In this document: positions 48,327-57,816 of the stretch, piece by piece
Layout: the number at the start of each line of letters is the position of its first letter
Numbering within the stretch: the first letter of the stretch is position 1
Assembly (NCBI RefSeq): GCF_002968295.1
Contig: NZ_CP134399.1
Coordinates: 1,984,001 to 2,048,000, forward strand
Source of the DNA: Mycobacterium sp. ITM-2016-00317
GTDB taxonomy: Bacteria > Actinomycetota > Actinomycetes > Mycobacteriales > Mycobacteriaceae
DNA: 64,000 bases
Direction of reading: 5' to 3'
Notes under the pieces: generated by a model
The model's input: the letters and a program-made list of their open reading frames with translations, nothing else
What the model was told of the DNA's origin: nothing
The model's database searches: none
Translations under genes and position numbers: made by a program

Positions 48327-49064
48327 ATGACAACGATGTGGGGAGCGCCGCTGCACAAACGCTGGCGAGGATCGCGTCTGCGGGACCCTCGCCAGGCCGA
48401 CTTCCTCACGCTCGCCTCGCTGAAATGGGTGCTTGCCAACCGCGCCTACACCCCGTGGTACCTGGTGCGGTACTGGCGGTTGCTGAAATTCAAGCTGGCC
48501 AACCCGCACGTGATCACCCGGGGCATGGTCTTCCTCGGCAAGAACGTGGAGATCCAAGCCACCCCGGAGCTGGCGCAGATGGAAATCGGCCGCTGGGTGC
48601 ACATCGGCGACAAGAACACGATCCGCTGCCACGAGGGTTCGCTGCGCATCGGCGACAAGGTGGTGCTGGGCCGGGACAACGTGATCAACACCTACCTCGA
48701 CATCGAGCTCGGCGACTCCGTGCTGATGGCCGACTGGTGCTACGTCTGCGATTTCGACCACAAGATGGACAGCATCGAACTGCCGATCAAGGATCAGGGC
48801 ATCGTCAAGAGCCCGGTGCGGATCGGGCCGGACACCTGGGTCGCGGCCAAGGTCACCGTGCTGCGCGGCACCACCATCGGCCGCGGTTGCGTGCTGGGTG
48901 CCCACGCGGTGGTCAAGGGGGAGATCCCGGACTACTCGATCGTGGTCGGCGCCCCGGGCAAGGTCGTCAAGAACCGCAAACTGTCGTGGGAGACCTCGGC
49001 GGCCGAGCGGGCCCAACTGGCCGCGGCACTGGCCGACATCGAACGCAAGAAAGCCTCCCGCTAG
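48327..49064 (+). CDS. Left-handed beta-helix acyltransferase (Rv3034c type), MGLP locus
   Basis: A 245-residue hexapeptide-repeat acyltransferase: hexad turns run through GKNVEIQATPELAQMEIGRW, IGDKVVLGRDNVINTYLDIE and VRIGPDTWVAAKVTVLRGTT. The C-terminal GAPGKVVKNRKL is the typical helix cap. Rv3034c-type proteins lie in the methylglucose lipopolysaccharide gene region and may add acetyl or acyl groups to the polymer; the exact donor is unproven. TAGGCT (48313-48318) is eight bases before ATG 48327, a candidate leaderless promoter. It is divergent from the lipoprotein and convergent with the glycosyltransferase. Confidence 0.84.
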   Translation: MTTMWGAPLHKRWRGSRLRDPRQADFLTLASLKWVLANRAYTPWYLVRYWRLLKFKLANPHVITRGMVFLGKNVEIQATPELAQMEIGRWVHIGDKNTIRCHEGSLRIGDKVVLGRDNVINTYLDIELGDSVLMADWCYVCDFDHKMDSIELPIKDQGIVKSPVRIGPDTWVAAKVTVLRGTTIGRGCVLGAHAVVKGEIPDYSIVVGAPGKVVKNRKLSWETSAAERAQLAAALADIERKKASR

Positions 49065-49076
49065 CTCGCCGAAAGC

Positions 49077-50309
49077 TCAGCGGTCGGGCAGCGGCCGTTC
49101 CACGATCGGCCGTCGCGGCTGCGGCCTGCGCTCGGCGCGTTTGGCGGCCAGGTAGACCTGCGCGGTCTCGGCGGCCACCGTGTGCCACGCGAAATCCGAT
49201 GTCAGGCGCTCGCGCGCGGCGACCGCCCGCCGCTGGGCGCCGGCCGGGTCGTCGAGCAGCGTGCGCACCGCGGCGGCCAGCGCCGGCACGTCGCCGGCCG
49301 GATAGGACAGACCCGTCACACCGTTGATGACCGCCTCGCCGAGCCCGCCTGCGGTCGAGGTCACCAGCGGGGTGCCGGTCGCGGCGGCTTCGAGGGCCAC
49401 GATTCCGAAGGGTTCGTAATGCGACGGCAGGACCGCCGCGTCGGCCCGGTGCAACAGCTGCAGCAGCTCTGCATGATCGACGCGGCCGATGAAATTCGTC
49501 GCCTTGAGCACCTTGTGCTTACGCGCCTGCGCGGTCAGGAAGTTCAGCTGGGTGCCGTCGCCCGCGATCGTCAGTGTGGTGCCGGGGTGGCCGCGGCGGA
49601 TGCGCGGCAGGGCGGCGATGGCGTCGTGCACGCCCTTCTCGTACTCCAGCCGGCCGAAGTACAGCAGCTCGGGCGGCCCGATGCGCGGCCGCCGAGCCGC
49701 GAACGGCCAACCGTCGGTGTCGATCCCGTTGGGGATGACCGAGATCTCGGCGATCTCCGGACCGAACAGCGTGGTGATCTCTTCACGCATCGACGCCGAA
49801 CACGTGATCAGCGAATCCGAATCACGCACCAGCCACGACTCCAGCGCGTGCACCTGGCGGCTGACCGTGCCCGAGACCCAGCCGGAGTCCAGGCCCGCCT
49901 CGGTGGCGTGGATCGTGGAAACCAGTGGGACGTCGAAGAACTGGGCAAGTGCGACGGAGGGCTGGGCGACCAGCCAGTCGTGTGCGTGCACGATGTCGGG
50001 CCGCCAGTCGGCCAGCACCAGGCCGGCCCGGACCATCGCGTGCCCCATGGCCAGGGTCCAGGCCATCATGTCGGTGCCGAAGGTGAACTCGTGCGGATCC
50101 TCGGCGGCCGCGATCACCCGCACGCCTTCGCAGACCTCGTCGGTGGTCGGATGCGTCTGCGGGTCGGTACCGGTGGGGCGACGGCTCAGCACCACGACCT
50201 CGTGGCCGGCCAGGGCGAGCTCGGTGGCCAGGTGGTGCACATGCCGGCCCAGCCCGCCGATCACCACCGGCGGGTACTCCCACGACACCAGCAGGATCTT
50301 CATCTTCAT
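49077..50309 (-). CDS. GT4 alpha-1,4-glucosyltransferase (Rv3032 type)
   Basis: A 410-residue GT-B glycosyltransferase: KILLVSWEYPPVVIGGLGRH at the N-terminus, acceptor region VISAAEDPHEFTFGTDMM-like VIAAAEDPHEFTFGTDMMAW, then the nucleotide-sugar domain with SVIPNGIDTD, LLYFGRLEYEKGVHDAIAAL and SHYEPFGIVALEAAATGTPL. Rv3032 elongates the alpha-1,4-glucan of methylglucose lipopolysaccharides and contributes to glycogen or capsular glucan. ATG 50309 overlaps the stop of the GH57 gene (ATGA). It is third of the operon methyltransferase / GH57 / glycosyltransferase. Confidence 0.93.
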   Translation of the reverse strand: MKMKILLVSWEYPPVVIGGLGRHVHHLATELALAGHEVVVLSRRPTGTDPQTHPTTDEVCEGVRVIAAAEDPHEFTFGTDMMAWTLAMGHAMVRAGLVLADWRPDIVHAHDWLVAQPSVALAQFFDVPLVSTIHATEAGLDSGWVSGTVSRQVHALESWLVRDSDSLITCSASMREEITTLFGPEIAEISVIPNGIDTDGWPFAARRPRIGPPELLYFGRLEYEKGVHDAIAALPRIRRGHPGTTLTIAGDGTQLNFLTAQARKHKVLKATNFIGRVDHAELLQLLHRADAAVLPSHYEPFGIVALEAAATGTPLVTSTAGGLGEAVINGVTGLSYPAGDVPALAAAVRTLLDDPAGAQRRAVAARERLTSDFAWHTVAAETAQVYLAAKRAERRPQPRRPIVERPLPDR

Positions 50310-51904
50310 CCGGCGGGCAACCTCCGTGCGTCCAGTGCCCCGAACAGTCCGTCGGCGCGGTTCCAGCTCTCGGCCAGTTTCTGCGCCTGTTCGCTGCGGC
50401 CGGAGGCCACCGCCGCCGACATCTCCCGCGTCGCATGCGCGTGCAGATGGGCCCGGTAGCGCGCGTACTCGGCGGCCGAATCCTTGCTGACCATGAACGG
50501 CCAGTCGCTGGATACCGTCAGCAGCGTCTCGCGCAGGATCTGATCGGCGACGAAATCCCTTGGCACGGCGGCATCCACCGAAGCAGGGCGGGCCAGCGCC
50601 TTGTCCACGGTGCTCAGCGCGGTCTCGACGACCTCGTTGTTGAGCTGGACCAGGTCGGCCACCTTCTCACCCGACCACACCTGCCAGTCCTTGCCCGAAC
50701 CCCAGGAGCTGGGCGGCAGTTCCACGGGCGCGCCGACGTAGCCCTGGCTGATCGCGTCCGAGAGGGTGCCGACCTGCACCCCGGCGGCGGGCAGGGCCCG
50801 CAGCACCCGCTCCAGCCAGACCGGGCCCTCGTACCACCAGTGGCCGAACAGTTCGGTGTCGAACGCGGCGACGACGTGCGCGGGCCGTCCGATGCGCTCG
50901 CTCTCGTCGCGCAGGCGTCGGCGCACCGTCGCGACGAAATCGGCGACGTGCAGGTCCACCGCGGCGTCCGCGCGCGCCGGGTCGTAGGGCGCCTTGTCCT
51001 CCGACGGCACGTTGCGGCCGGTGACCCGCGCCGGCTTGAGGCCGGTGGCGTGGTCGTAGGTGTGGAAGTCCCGGTAGGCGGCATGGCCGGGATAGCCCGA
51101 CTTCGGCGACCAGACGCGGTAGCTGACCTGGAGGTCGCGACCGAAGGCCACGACGTTCGAGTCGCCGACCGGCAGGCCCAGCGCGGTGTCACCGCGCAGC
51201 GACGGGCCGTCGACCATGAAATGGCTGACTCCCGCCGCGGCGTAGCCGGCCTCCATGCCGGGTGCGTAGGCGCATTCGGGCGCCCAGATGCCTGTCGGCG
51301 CATGGGCGAAGCGGTGCGCGGCGTCGGCCAGGCCCTCGCGCAGCGCGAACTCGCGCAACCGCGGGTTCAGCAGCGGCTGGAACGGGTGGGCCAGCGGCCC
51401 GCCGAGCAGTTCGACGATCTCGCCGTCCAGAAGCTCGCGCAGCACCGGGGCGGCGCCGTGGCGCCACAGCGTGTCGAACTCGTCGAGCTCCCGCTGGGCT
51501 TCGATGTACTCGCGGGAACCGAAGCGGCGCAACGCCTCCGGTTGGGAGGCGGGGCAGGAGCCGGTCGCCGTGCGGGCCGTCGCGGCCTCCAGCGCGCGCA
51601 GCTGCCAGTTGGCCAGCCAGTGCTGCAGCCCCTGCAGGCAATACGGGTCGTCGAGCTGGGCGGCAACCACCGGCGTGACACCGAGGGTGAGCAGGTGGCT
51701 GCGGTCCTCGGCGGCCAGCGTGCGCAGCACCCGCACCAGCGGCAGGTAGCACGCAGACCACGACTGGTAGAGCCATTCCTCGCCGACCGGCCAGCGGCCG
51801 TGGTGGGCCAGCCACGGCAGGTGGGTGTGCAGCACCAGGGTGAACAGCCCGGGGACGGGCTCCGGTGCTCCGCCGTCCGGCGCTCTGCCCTCCGGTGAGC
51901 TCAC
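50306..51904 (-). CDS. GH57 family 1,4-alpha-glucan branching enzyme (Rv3031 type)
   Basis: A 532-residue glycoside hydrolase family 57 protein. Start signature LVLHTHLPWLAHHGRWPVGE, the catalytic nucleophile region GIWAPECAYAPGMEAGYAAA and the acid region VVAAFDTELFGHWWYEGPVW follow the GH57 conserved motifs, and a C-terminal helical domain carries KDWQVWSGEKVADLVQLNN. Branching enzymes move glucan segments to create alpha-1,6 branches, here probably for methylglucose lipopolysaccharide. GTG 51904 overlaps the methyltransferase stop by four bases, and the end overlaps the glycosyltransferase start. Confidence 0.93.
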   Translation of the reverse strand: MSSPEGRAPDGGAPEPVPGLFTLVLHTHLPWLAHHGRWPVGEEWLYQSWSACYLPLVRVLRTLAAEDRSHLLTLGVTPVVAAQLDDPYCLQGLQHWLANWQLRALEAATARTATGSCPASQPEALRRFGSREYIEAQRELDEFDTLWRHGAAPVLRELLDGEIVELLGGPLAHPFQPLLNPRLREFALREGLADAAHRFAHAPTGIWAPECAYAPGMEAGYAAAGVSHFMVDGPSLRGDTALGLPVGDSNVVAFGRDLQVSYRVWSPKSGYPGHAAYRDFHTYDHATGLKPARVTGRNVPSEDKAPYDPARADAAVDLHVADFVATVRRRLRDESERIGRPAHVVAAFDTELFGHWWYEGPVWLERVLRALPAAGVQVGTLSDAISQGYVGAPVELPPSSWGSGKDWQVWSGEKVADLVQLNNEVVETALSTVDKALARPASVDAAVPRDFVADQILRETLLTVSSDWPFMVSKDSAAEYARYRAHLHAHATREMSAAVASGRSEQAQKLAESWNRADGLFGALDARRLPAG

Positions 51905-52698
51905 GGACGCACCGCGATCGCCACCAGATCCAGACTGTCGTCGATGTGCCTGCCGGGCACGTCTGCCGAACCCGGCACCAGGTCGAAGTCGTCGATGGTG
52001 ACCGACTCGATGTCGGCCAGCAGGTCGGCCGGCCACGGCGCGTCGGCCAGGGCCCGCTCGATCTGCGCGTCGATGACCGATCCGCCGTGCCGGGCGTCGA
52101 TCTCGGCGAGGCGCGGGCCGTGATAGACCCCCAGCATCGCCTCCATCGCGAACCCGGCCGTCTCCAGCAGTTCGGTCAGCTCGGCGGCGTTGAGCTCGCG
52201 GGTGTGGAACGGGTTGACCGGCGTGTCCCGCCCGGGGGAGAAGGTGATGCGGTTGGGCGTCGACATCAGCAGCACCCCGCCGGGGCGGAGCACCCGGGCG
52301 CACTCGGCGGCGAACTGGCCCTGATCCCACAGGTGTTCGATCACCTGGAAGTTGACCACCACGTCGACAGCGCCGTCCGGGAGCGGGAGCTGGGCGAGGT
52401 TTCCGTGGCGCATGTCGACGCGGGGATAGCGGGCGCGCACGTGCGCCACCGCGGACTCGTCGTAGTCGAGGCCGACCACGGACCGGGCGACGTCGGCGAT
52501 CAGATCGGCGCCGTAGCCCTCGCCGCTTCCGGCCTCCAGCACGTCGCGGTCGCGGCACCGCTCGACCAGCCTGCGGTAGACCACCTCGTGGCGACGGAAC
52601 CAGTAGTTCTCCTCGGCCACGCCGGGGACGGTCCGCTCACCGGTCAATGCCATCGGTGCGGGATCGCCGGCGGGACCGTCGGTAACAGATGCGCTCAT
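51901..52698 (-). CDS. SAM-dependent methyltransferase (Rv3030 type), MGLP synthesis
   Basis: A 265-residue methyltransferase with SAM motifs RDVLEAGSGEGYGADLIADV, VVGLDYDESAVAHVRARYP and NFQVIEHLWDQGQFAAECAR followed by RVLRPGGVLLMSTPN. The M. tuberculosis counterpart Rv3030 acts at an early step of methylglucose lipopolysaccharide synthesis (O-methylation of the reducing-end glucose). It is first of the operon of three, divergent from etfB with 207 bases between. Confidence 0.92.
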   Translation of the reverse strand: MSASVTDGPAGDPAPMALTGERTVPGVAEENYWFRRHEVVYRRLVERCRDRDVLEAGSGEGYGADLIADVARSVVGLDYDESAVAHVRARYPRVDMRHGNLAQLPLPDGAVDVVVNFQVIEHLWDQGQFAAECARVLRPGGVLLMSTPNRITFSPGRDTPVNPFHTRELNAAELTELLETAGFAMEAMLGVYHGPRLAEIDARHGGSVIDAQIERALADAPWPADLLADIESVTIDDFDLVPGSADVPGRHIDDSLDLVAIAVRP

Positions 52699-52905
52699 TG
52701 CAAGGCAGGCTAACCCCTAACCGGCCGATGGCGAACTCTTCGTGAGCGCCATCGGATCGCCGTGCCGGTCGATCGCAAACTTCGACCGGCTATGGTGTTC
52801 GTGCGACGCACTCCAAGTTACCGGCTGGTAACATCGTGGTGCCTGCGTGAAACGTGGTATGGCGGGTCGACCACCGGCCCCTTTCGAGGAGGACGAACCA
52901 GAGTC

Positions 52906-53697
52906 ATGACGAACATCGTGGTCCTGATCAAACAGGTCCCTGACACATGGTCTGAGCGCAAACTGTCCGAGGGCGACTACACCCTGGACCGCGAAGCCGC
53001 CGACGCCGTGCTCGACGAGATCAACGAGCGTGCCGTCGAGGAAGCGCTGCTGATCAAGGAGCGTGAGGGCGGGGACAGCACCGTAACCGTGCTGACCGCC
53101 GGTCCCGAGCGCGCCACCGAGGCGATCCGCAAGGCGCTGTCGATGGGCGCCGACAAGGCCGTGCACCTGGTGGACGAGGGCCTGCACGGCTCCGACATGG
53201 TGCAGACGGGCTGGGCACTGGCCCGCGCGCTGGGCACCATCGAGGGCACCGAGCTGGTCATCGCCGGCAACGAGGCCACCGACGGCACCGGCGGCGCCGT
53301 GCCGGCCATCATCGCCGAGTACCTCGGCCTGCCGCAGCTGACCCACGTGCGCAAGCTGAGCGTGGAGAACGGCAAGGTCACCGCAGAGCGTGAGACCGAC
53401 GACGGCCTCTTCACCCTGGAGGCCTCGCTGCCTGCCGTGGTGAGCGTCAACGAGAAGATCAACGAACCCCGCTTCCCGTCCTTCAAGGGCATCATGGCCG
53501 CCAAGAAGAAGGAAGTCACCAAGCTGACCCTCGCCGAGATCGGCGTGGAGAGCGACGAGGTCGGCGTGGCCAACGCGGGTTCGAAGGTGCTGTCCTCGAC
53601 CCCGAAGCCGCCCAAGACCGCGGGCGAGAAGGTCACCGACGAGGGCGACGGCGGCACGAAGATCGCCGAGTACCTGGTTTCCCAGAAGATCATCTAG
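52906..53697 (+). CDS. etfB: Electron transfer flavoprotein beta subunit
   Basis: A 263-residue ETF beta subunit (Rv3029c, fixA): TNIVVLIKQVPDTWSERKLS at the N-terminus, nucleotide-binding VLTAGPERATEAIRKALSMG, and AGNEATDGTGGAVPAIIAE in the AMP/adenine fold. ETF carries electrons from acyl-CoA dehydrogenases to ETF-ubiquinone oxidoreductase. ATG 52906 is preceded by a strong GAGGAGGAC ribosome site. It forms a two-gene operon with etfA, 41 bases downstream. Confidence 0.95.
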   Translation: MTNIVVLIKQVPDTWSERKLSEGDYTLDREAADAVLDEINERAVEEALLIKEREGGDSTVTVLTAGPERATEAIRKALSMGADKAVHLVDEGLHGSDMVQTGWALARALGTIEGTELVIAGNEATDGTGGAVPAIIAEYLGLPQLTHVRKLSVENGKVTAERETDDGLFTLEASLPAVVSVNEKINEPRFPSFKGIMAAKKKEVTKLTLAEIGVESDEVGVANAGSKVLSSTPKPPKTAGEKVTDEGDGGTKIAEYLVSQKII

Positions 53698-53738
53698 AAC
53701 TTCCCATCGACCGACAGACATAGAGGCAAACAGAACCC

Positions 53739-54695
53739 ATGGCTGAAGTACTTGTGCTCACCGAGCACGCTGAAGGTGCGCTGAAGAAGGTCACCAGCGA
53801 ACTGATCACCGCCGCCCGCACGCTGGGCGAGCCGGCCGCCGTCGTGGTCGGCAAGCCCGGCACCGCCGAAGGCCTGATCGAGGGCCTGAAGTCGGCCGGC
53901 GCGGCGAAGATCTACGTCGCCGAGTCCGATGACGCCGAGAACTACCTGATCACCCCGTACGTGGACGTGCTGGCCTCGCTGGCCGAGACCGCGACGCCTG
54001 CCGCGGTGCTGCTCGCGTCGAGTGCGGACGGCAAGGAGATCGCGGGCCGGCTGGCCGCCCGGATCGGCTCGGGCATCCTGAGCGACGTCGTCGAGGTCCG
54101 TGAGGGCGGCAAGGGCATCCACTCGATCTTCGGTGGCGCGTTCACCGTCGAGGCCGAGGCCGTCGGCGACACCCCGGTGATCACCGTGCGTCCCGGTGCG
54201 ATCGAGGCCGAGCCCGCCGCGGGCGCCGGCGAGGTCGTCAACGTCGAGGTGCCCGCCCCGGCCGAGAACGCCACCAAGATCACCTCGCGTGAGCCCGCCG
54301 TGGCCGGTGACCGTCCGGAACTGACCGAGGCGACCGTGGTCGTCGCGGGCGGCCGCGGTGTCGGCAGCGCCGAGAACTTCAACATCGTCGAAGAGCTCGC
54401 CGACTCGCTGGGCGGCGCCGTGGGCGCTTCCCGTGCCGCGGTCGACTCCGGCTACTACCCGGGCCAGTTCCAGGTGGGCCAGACCGGCAAGACCGTGTCG
54501 CCGCAGCTGTACATCGCCCTCGGTATCTCCGGGGCGATCCAGCACCGCGCCGGCATGCAGACGTCGAAGACGATCGTCGCGGTCAACAAGGACGAGGAAG
54601 CGCCGATCTTCGAGATCGCCGATCTCGGCATCGTCGGCGACCTGTTCAAGGTGACGCCGCAGCTCACCGACGCGGTCAAGGCTCGCAAGGGCTGA
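53739..54695 (+). CDS. etfA: Electron transfer flavoprotein alpha subunit
   Basis: A 318-residue ETF alpha subunit (Rv3028c, fixB), the same length as remembered for M. tuberculosis. [20 protein letters not shown] starts the N-terminal domain, and the C-terminal FAD-binding part has [20 protein letters not shown], then [20 protein letters not shown] and [20 protein letters not shown], the conserved FAD motif. It pairs with etfB. A perfect intrinsic terminator follows (54716-54750). Confidence 0.95.
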   Translation: MAEVLVLTEHAEGALKKVTSELITAARTLGEPAAVVVGKPGTAEGLIEGLKSAGAAKIYVAESDDAENYLITPYVDVLASLAETATPAAVLLASSADGKEIAGRLAARIGSGILSDVVEVREGGKGIHSIFGGAFTVEAEAVGDTPVITVRPGAIEAEPAAGAGEVVNVEVPAPAENATKITSREPAVAGDRPELTEATVVVAGGRGVGSAENFNIVEELADSLGGAVGASRAAVDSGYYPGQFQVGQTGKTVSPQLYIALGISGAIQHRAGMQTSKTIVAVNKDEEAPIFEIADLGIVGDLFKVTPQLTDAVKARKG

Positions 54696-54715
54696 TCTCC
54701 GCCCACGTTCGTCAG

Positions 54716-54750
54716 AAAGGCCCCCATCCCGACACGGGATGGGGGCCTTT
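54716..54750 (+). terminator. Intrinsic terminator of the etfBA operon
   Basis: AAAGGCCCCCATCCCG and its exact inverted copy (54716-54731 and 54735-54750) enclose the loop ACA, a 16-bp perfect stem ending in TTT and then CGTCTG. It lies 20 bases after the etfA stop. This is the strongest canonical terminator in the window. Confidence 0.85.
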
Positions 54751-54843
54751 CGTCTGACCGGACACCCCAACCGTCACCCAGCGCTCACTGACACGTCACG
54801 CGGCGCTTGCCGGCCCGCCGGACGGCTCGGCGACCGTGCAGCT

Positions 54844-55711
54844 ATGAGCACTGCCTGTGTACTCATCGCCAGCGAAAGACCGGACCTCAGCGCGGTCCCC
54901 GACGATCCGACCGCCCCTCCGCGGTATTCGATGCTGCTGAGCACCGACGCCGACGCCATCGAGGCCGCCCAGCGGCTGCGCCACGACGTCTTCACCACCG
55001 AGCCCGGTTTCACCCTCGACGCCGACGCCAACGCCGGCCCCGAAGGCCGCGACGCCGACCGGTTCGACGAATACTGCGACCACCTGCTCGTGCGCGACGA
55101 CCGCACCGGCGAGCTCGTCGGGTGCTACCGGATGCTGCCGCCACCGGCCGCGATCGCCGCCGGCGGGCTCTACACCGCAACCGAATTCGACATCACCGCG
55201 CTGGACCCGCTGCGCCCGTCGCTGGTCGAGATGGGCCGCGCCGTGGTGCGCCGGGACCACCGCAACGGCGCGGTGGTGCTGCTGATGTGGGCAGGCATCC
55301 TGGCCTACCTCGACCACAGCGGTTACGACCACGTCACCGGATGCGTGTCGGTGCCGGTGACCGACCCGGCGGGGGTGTCGGCGCCGGGCAGCGCGCTGCG
55401 GGGTGCGCGACTTCGTCAACCGGCGGCACGCCGCACCCGCCGAGTACACCGTGCGCCCCTACCGGCCGGTGATCGTCGACGGCCGCAGCCTCGACGACAT
55501 CGCACCGCCGGCCCGCGTCTCGGTCCCCGCGCTGCTGCGCGGCTACCTGCGGCTCGGCGCCCAGGTGTGCGGCGAACCCGCGCACGACCCGCAGTTCGGC
55601 GTCGGCGACTTCCCGGCGCTGTTGGACAAGAGGCGAGCCAACACCCGCTACCTGCGTCGGCTGCGCTCGGTCGGGGCGGCCGCCGCGCTCCCGGATGGGG
55701 CGCGGGCGTGA
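54844..55711 (+). pseudogene. OlsB-like GNAT acyltransferase (Rv3027c type), one frameshift
   Basis: A ~288-residue acyltransferase of the hemolysin-like GNAT (OlsB) group. The first frame carries AIEAAQRLRHDVFTTEPGFT, DRFDEYCDHLLVRDDRTGEL and VEMGRAVVRRDHRNGAVVLL up to about 55400. The second frame continues VRDFVNRRHAAPAEYTVRPY and AQVCGEPAHDPQFGVGDFPA. Removing one G from the run at 55400-55403 joins them. OlsB N-acylates ornithine with a 3-hydroxyacyl chain; the next gene resembles OlsA, so the pair may make an ornithine-type lipid. ATG 54844 is used. The +1 homopolymer shift may be a sequencing error. Confidence 0.83.
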
Positions 55712-56562
55712 CCCCGGCCCGCAACGCATGGTTGCCTGCGGCCACCTGCGGGGTCGACTGCCTCGATGCCGGTGCCCTGTCCCCGGGCAGGCGCGTCGCG
55801 GTCGGTGCCCGGGTCGCCCTGCGTGCCACCCTGACCGTGCTGCTGCTGCCGACGCTGCCGCTGCTGGCGGTCCCGCTGCCCGGACGGACCCGCGTGCAGC
55901 GCAGCTACTGTCGCCTCGTGCTGCGCTGCCTGGGCATCCGAATCGCCGTGTCCGGCGGTCCGATTCGCAACGTGCCGGGGGTGCTGGTGGTCAGCGGCCA
56001 CGTGTCCTGGGTCGACATCTTCGCGATCGGGGCCGTGATGCCCGGAGCGTTCGTCGCGAAGGCCGAGATGGTCGGCTGGCGGGGGTGGGGCACCCTGGCA
56101 CGGATGCTGAAGGTCATCCCCATCGAGCGCGACAACCTGCGCAGACTGCCCGAGGTGGTGGCCGCGGTGGCCGACCGGCTGCGCGCCGGGCGCACCGTGG
56201 TCGCGTTCCCGGAGGGCACCACCTGGTGCGGACTCGGCTACGGACCCTTCCGCCCGGCGATGTTCCAGTCCGCGATCGACGCCGGACGTCCGGTGCAGCC
56301 GCTGCGGCTGAGCTACCACCACCGCGACGGCAGCCGATCCACCGCGGCGGCCTACATCGGCGACGACTCGCTGCTCACCTCGATCCGCAGGCTGGTCACC
56401 GCACGGCGCACCGTCGTGCACGTGTACGTCGATTCCCTGCAGCTGCCGGGCACCGACCGGCGCGAGCTGGCAGCCCGCTGTGAGGCCGCGGTCAGGGGAG
56501 TCACCGACGCGGCCGGCGCCGCCCGCGCGCGCCGCGGCGAGGGCCACGCGCTGGCGGCCTGA
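55708..56562 (+). CDS. Lysophospholipid/OlsA-like acyltransferase (Rv3026c type)
   Basis: A 284-residue membrane-associated acyltransferase of the PlsC/LPLAT family: an N-terminal hydrophobic helix (LTVLLLPTLPLLAVPLPGR), the HX4D motif in VSGHVSWVDIFAIGAV, and the acceptor motif VAFPEGTTWCGLGYGPFRPA. It esterifies a hydroxyl of a lysolipid with an acyl chain. GTG 55708 overlaps the OlsB-like stop (GTGA), so the two are coupled, and they may act as OlsB then OlsA in ornithine-lipid synthesis. Phosphatidic acid synthesis is an alternative. Confidence 0.86.
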   Translation: MTPARNAWLPAATCGVDCLDAGALSPGRRVAVGARVALRATLTVLLLPTLPLLAVPLPGRTRVQRSYCRLVLRCLGIRIAVSGGPIRNVPGVLVVSGHVSWVDIFAIGAVMPGAFVAKAEMVGWRGWGTLARMLKVIPIERDNLRRLPEVVAAVADRLRAGRTVVAFPEGTTWCGLGYGPFRPAMFQSAIDAGRPVQPLRLSYHHRDGSRSTAAAYIGDDSLLTSIRRLVTARRTVVHVYVDSLQLPGTDRRELAARCEAAVRGVTDAAGAARARRGEGHALAA

Positions 56563-56608
56563 GCGCGATACGGGGGAGAAGCGCCGCGACGGCTATCCTT
56601 GAACGGTT

Positions 56609-57814
56609 ATGTCTTCGTCGGTGTCCCCTCCCCAGCCGGTGTACCTGGACCACGCCGCCACCACCCCGATGCGCCCCGTCGCCGTCGAGGCGATGACCGC
56701 TGCGATGGCCACCGTGGGCAACGCCGCTTCGCTGCACGGGTCCGGCCGACTGGCCCGGCGCAGGCTGGAGGAGTCCCGCGAGACCATGGCCCAGCTGCTG
56801 GGCGCCCGGCCGTCCGAGGTGATCTTCACCGCCGGCGGCACCGAGAGTGACAACCTGGCCGTCAAGGGCATCTACTGGGCGCGGCGCGGCGCGTCGCCGC
56901 AACGCCGCCGCATCATCACCACGCCGATCGAGCACCACGCGGTGCTCGACGCGGTGCAGTGGTTGGTGGACCACGAGGACGCCGAGGTGACCTGGCTGCC
57001 CGTCGACCGGTTCGGCGCCGTCGACCCGGCCGACCTGCGCACCGCCGTGGGCGACCCGGCCGACGTCGCGCTGATCTCGGTGATGTGGGCAAACAACGAA
57101 GTCGGCACGGTGCTGCCGATCCCCGAACTTGCCGCCGTGGCAAACGAATTCGACGTTCCGATGCACAGCGATGCGGTCCAGGCTGTCGGCCAGCTGCCGG
57201 TGGACTTCGCGGCCAGCGGGCTGTCGGCGATGAGCGTCACCGCCCACAAGTTCGGCGGGCCGACCGGCGTCGGCACGCTGCTTCTGCGGCGGGAGACCGC
57301 GTGCGTTCCGCTGCTCCACGGCGGCGGACAGGAACGCGACGTGCGTTCCGGCACCCAGGATGTCGCCGGGGCGATGGGGATGGCGGCCGCCGCGCGGGAC
57401 GCCGTCGAGACCATGGACTCCGCCGCCGAGCGGGTGCGTGCGCTGCGCGACCGGCTGATCGACGGCGTGCTCGAGACCATCGACGACGTGGACGTCAACG
57501 GTGCGCCGCGAGCGCGGCGGCTGCCCGGCAACGCACACTTCACGTTCCGCGGCTGCGAAGGCGACTCGCTACTGATGCTGTTGGACGCCAAGGGAATCGA
57601 GTGCTCGACCGGTTCGGCGTGCACCGCGGGCGTGGCGCAGCCCTCGCACGTGCTCACCGCGATGGGCGCCGACCCCGCCAGCGCGCGGGGGTCGCTGCGA
57701 CTGTCGCTGGGCCACACCAGCACCGACGCCGACGTCGACGCCGTGCTGGAGGTGCTGCCCGCCGCGGTGGAACGCGCGCGGCAGGCCGCGCTGGCCAGTG
57801 CGGGGCGGCGGTAG
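56609..57814 (+). CDS. iscS: Cysteine desulfurase IscS-like
   Basis: A 401-residue class V aminotransferase-fold enzyme (Rv3025c) that removes sulfur from cysteine to form persulfide for Fe-S clusters and tRNA thiolation. [18 protein letters not shown] starts the protein, the PLP lysine is in [12 protein letters not shown], and the catalytic cysteine sits in the mobile loop [25 protein letters not shown] (56594-56599) and nine bases to ATG 56609 suggest a short leader. It is two bases from mnmA, consistent with a shared sulfur-relay role. Confidence 0.94.
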   Translation: MSSSVSPPQPVYLDHAATTPMRPVAVEAMTAAMATVGNAASLHGSGRLARRRLEESRETMAQLLGARPSEVIFTAGGTESDNLAVKGIYWARRGASPQRRRIITTPIEHHAVLDAVQWLVDHEDAEVTWLPVDRFGAVDPADLRTAVGDPADVALISVMWANNEVGTVLPIPELAAVANEFDVPMHSDAVQAVGQLPVDFAASGLSAMSVTAHKFGGPTGVGTLLLRRETACVPLLHGGGQERDVRSGTQDVAGAMGMAAAARDAVETMDSAAERVRALRDRLIDGVLETIDDVDVNGAPRARRLPGNAHFTFRGCEGDSLLMLLDAKGIECSTGSACTAGVAQPSHVLTAMGADPASARGSLRLSLGHTSTDADVDAVLEVLPAAVERARQAALASAGRR

Positions 57815-57816
57815 CC

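Noticed and set aside
49182..52713. Long plus-strand open frames opposite the MGLP operon
   Set aside because: They show the antisense pattern of low-complexity Gly, Arg and Val, and the minus-strand genes have clear family motifs and overlapping starts and stops.
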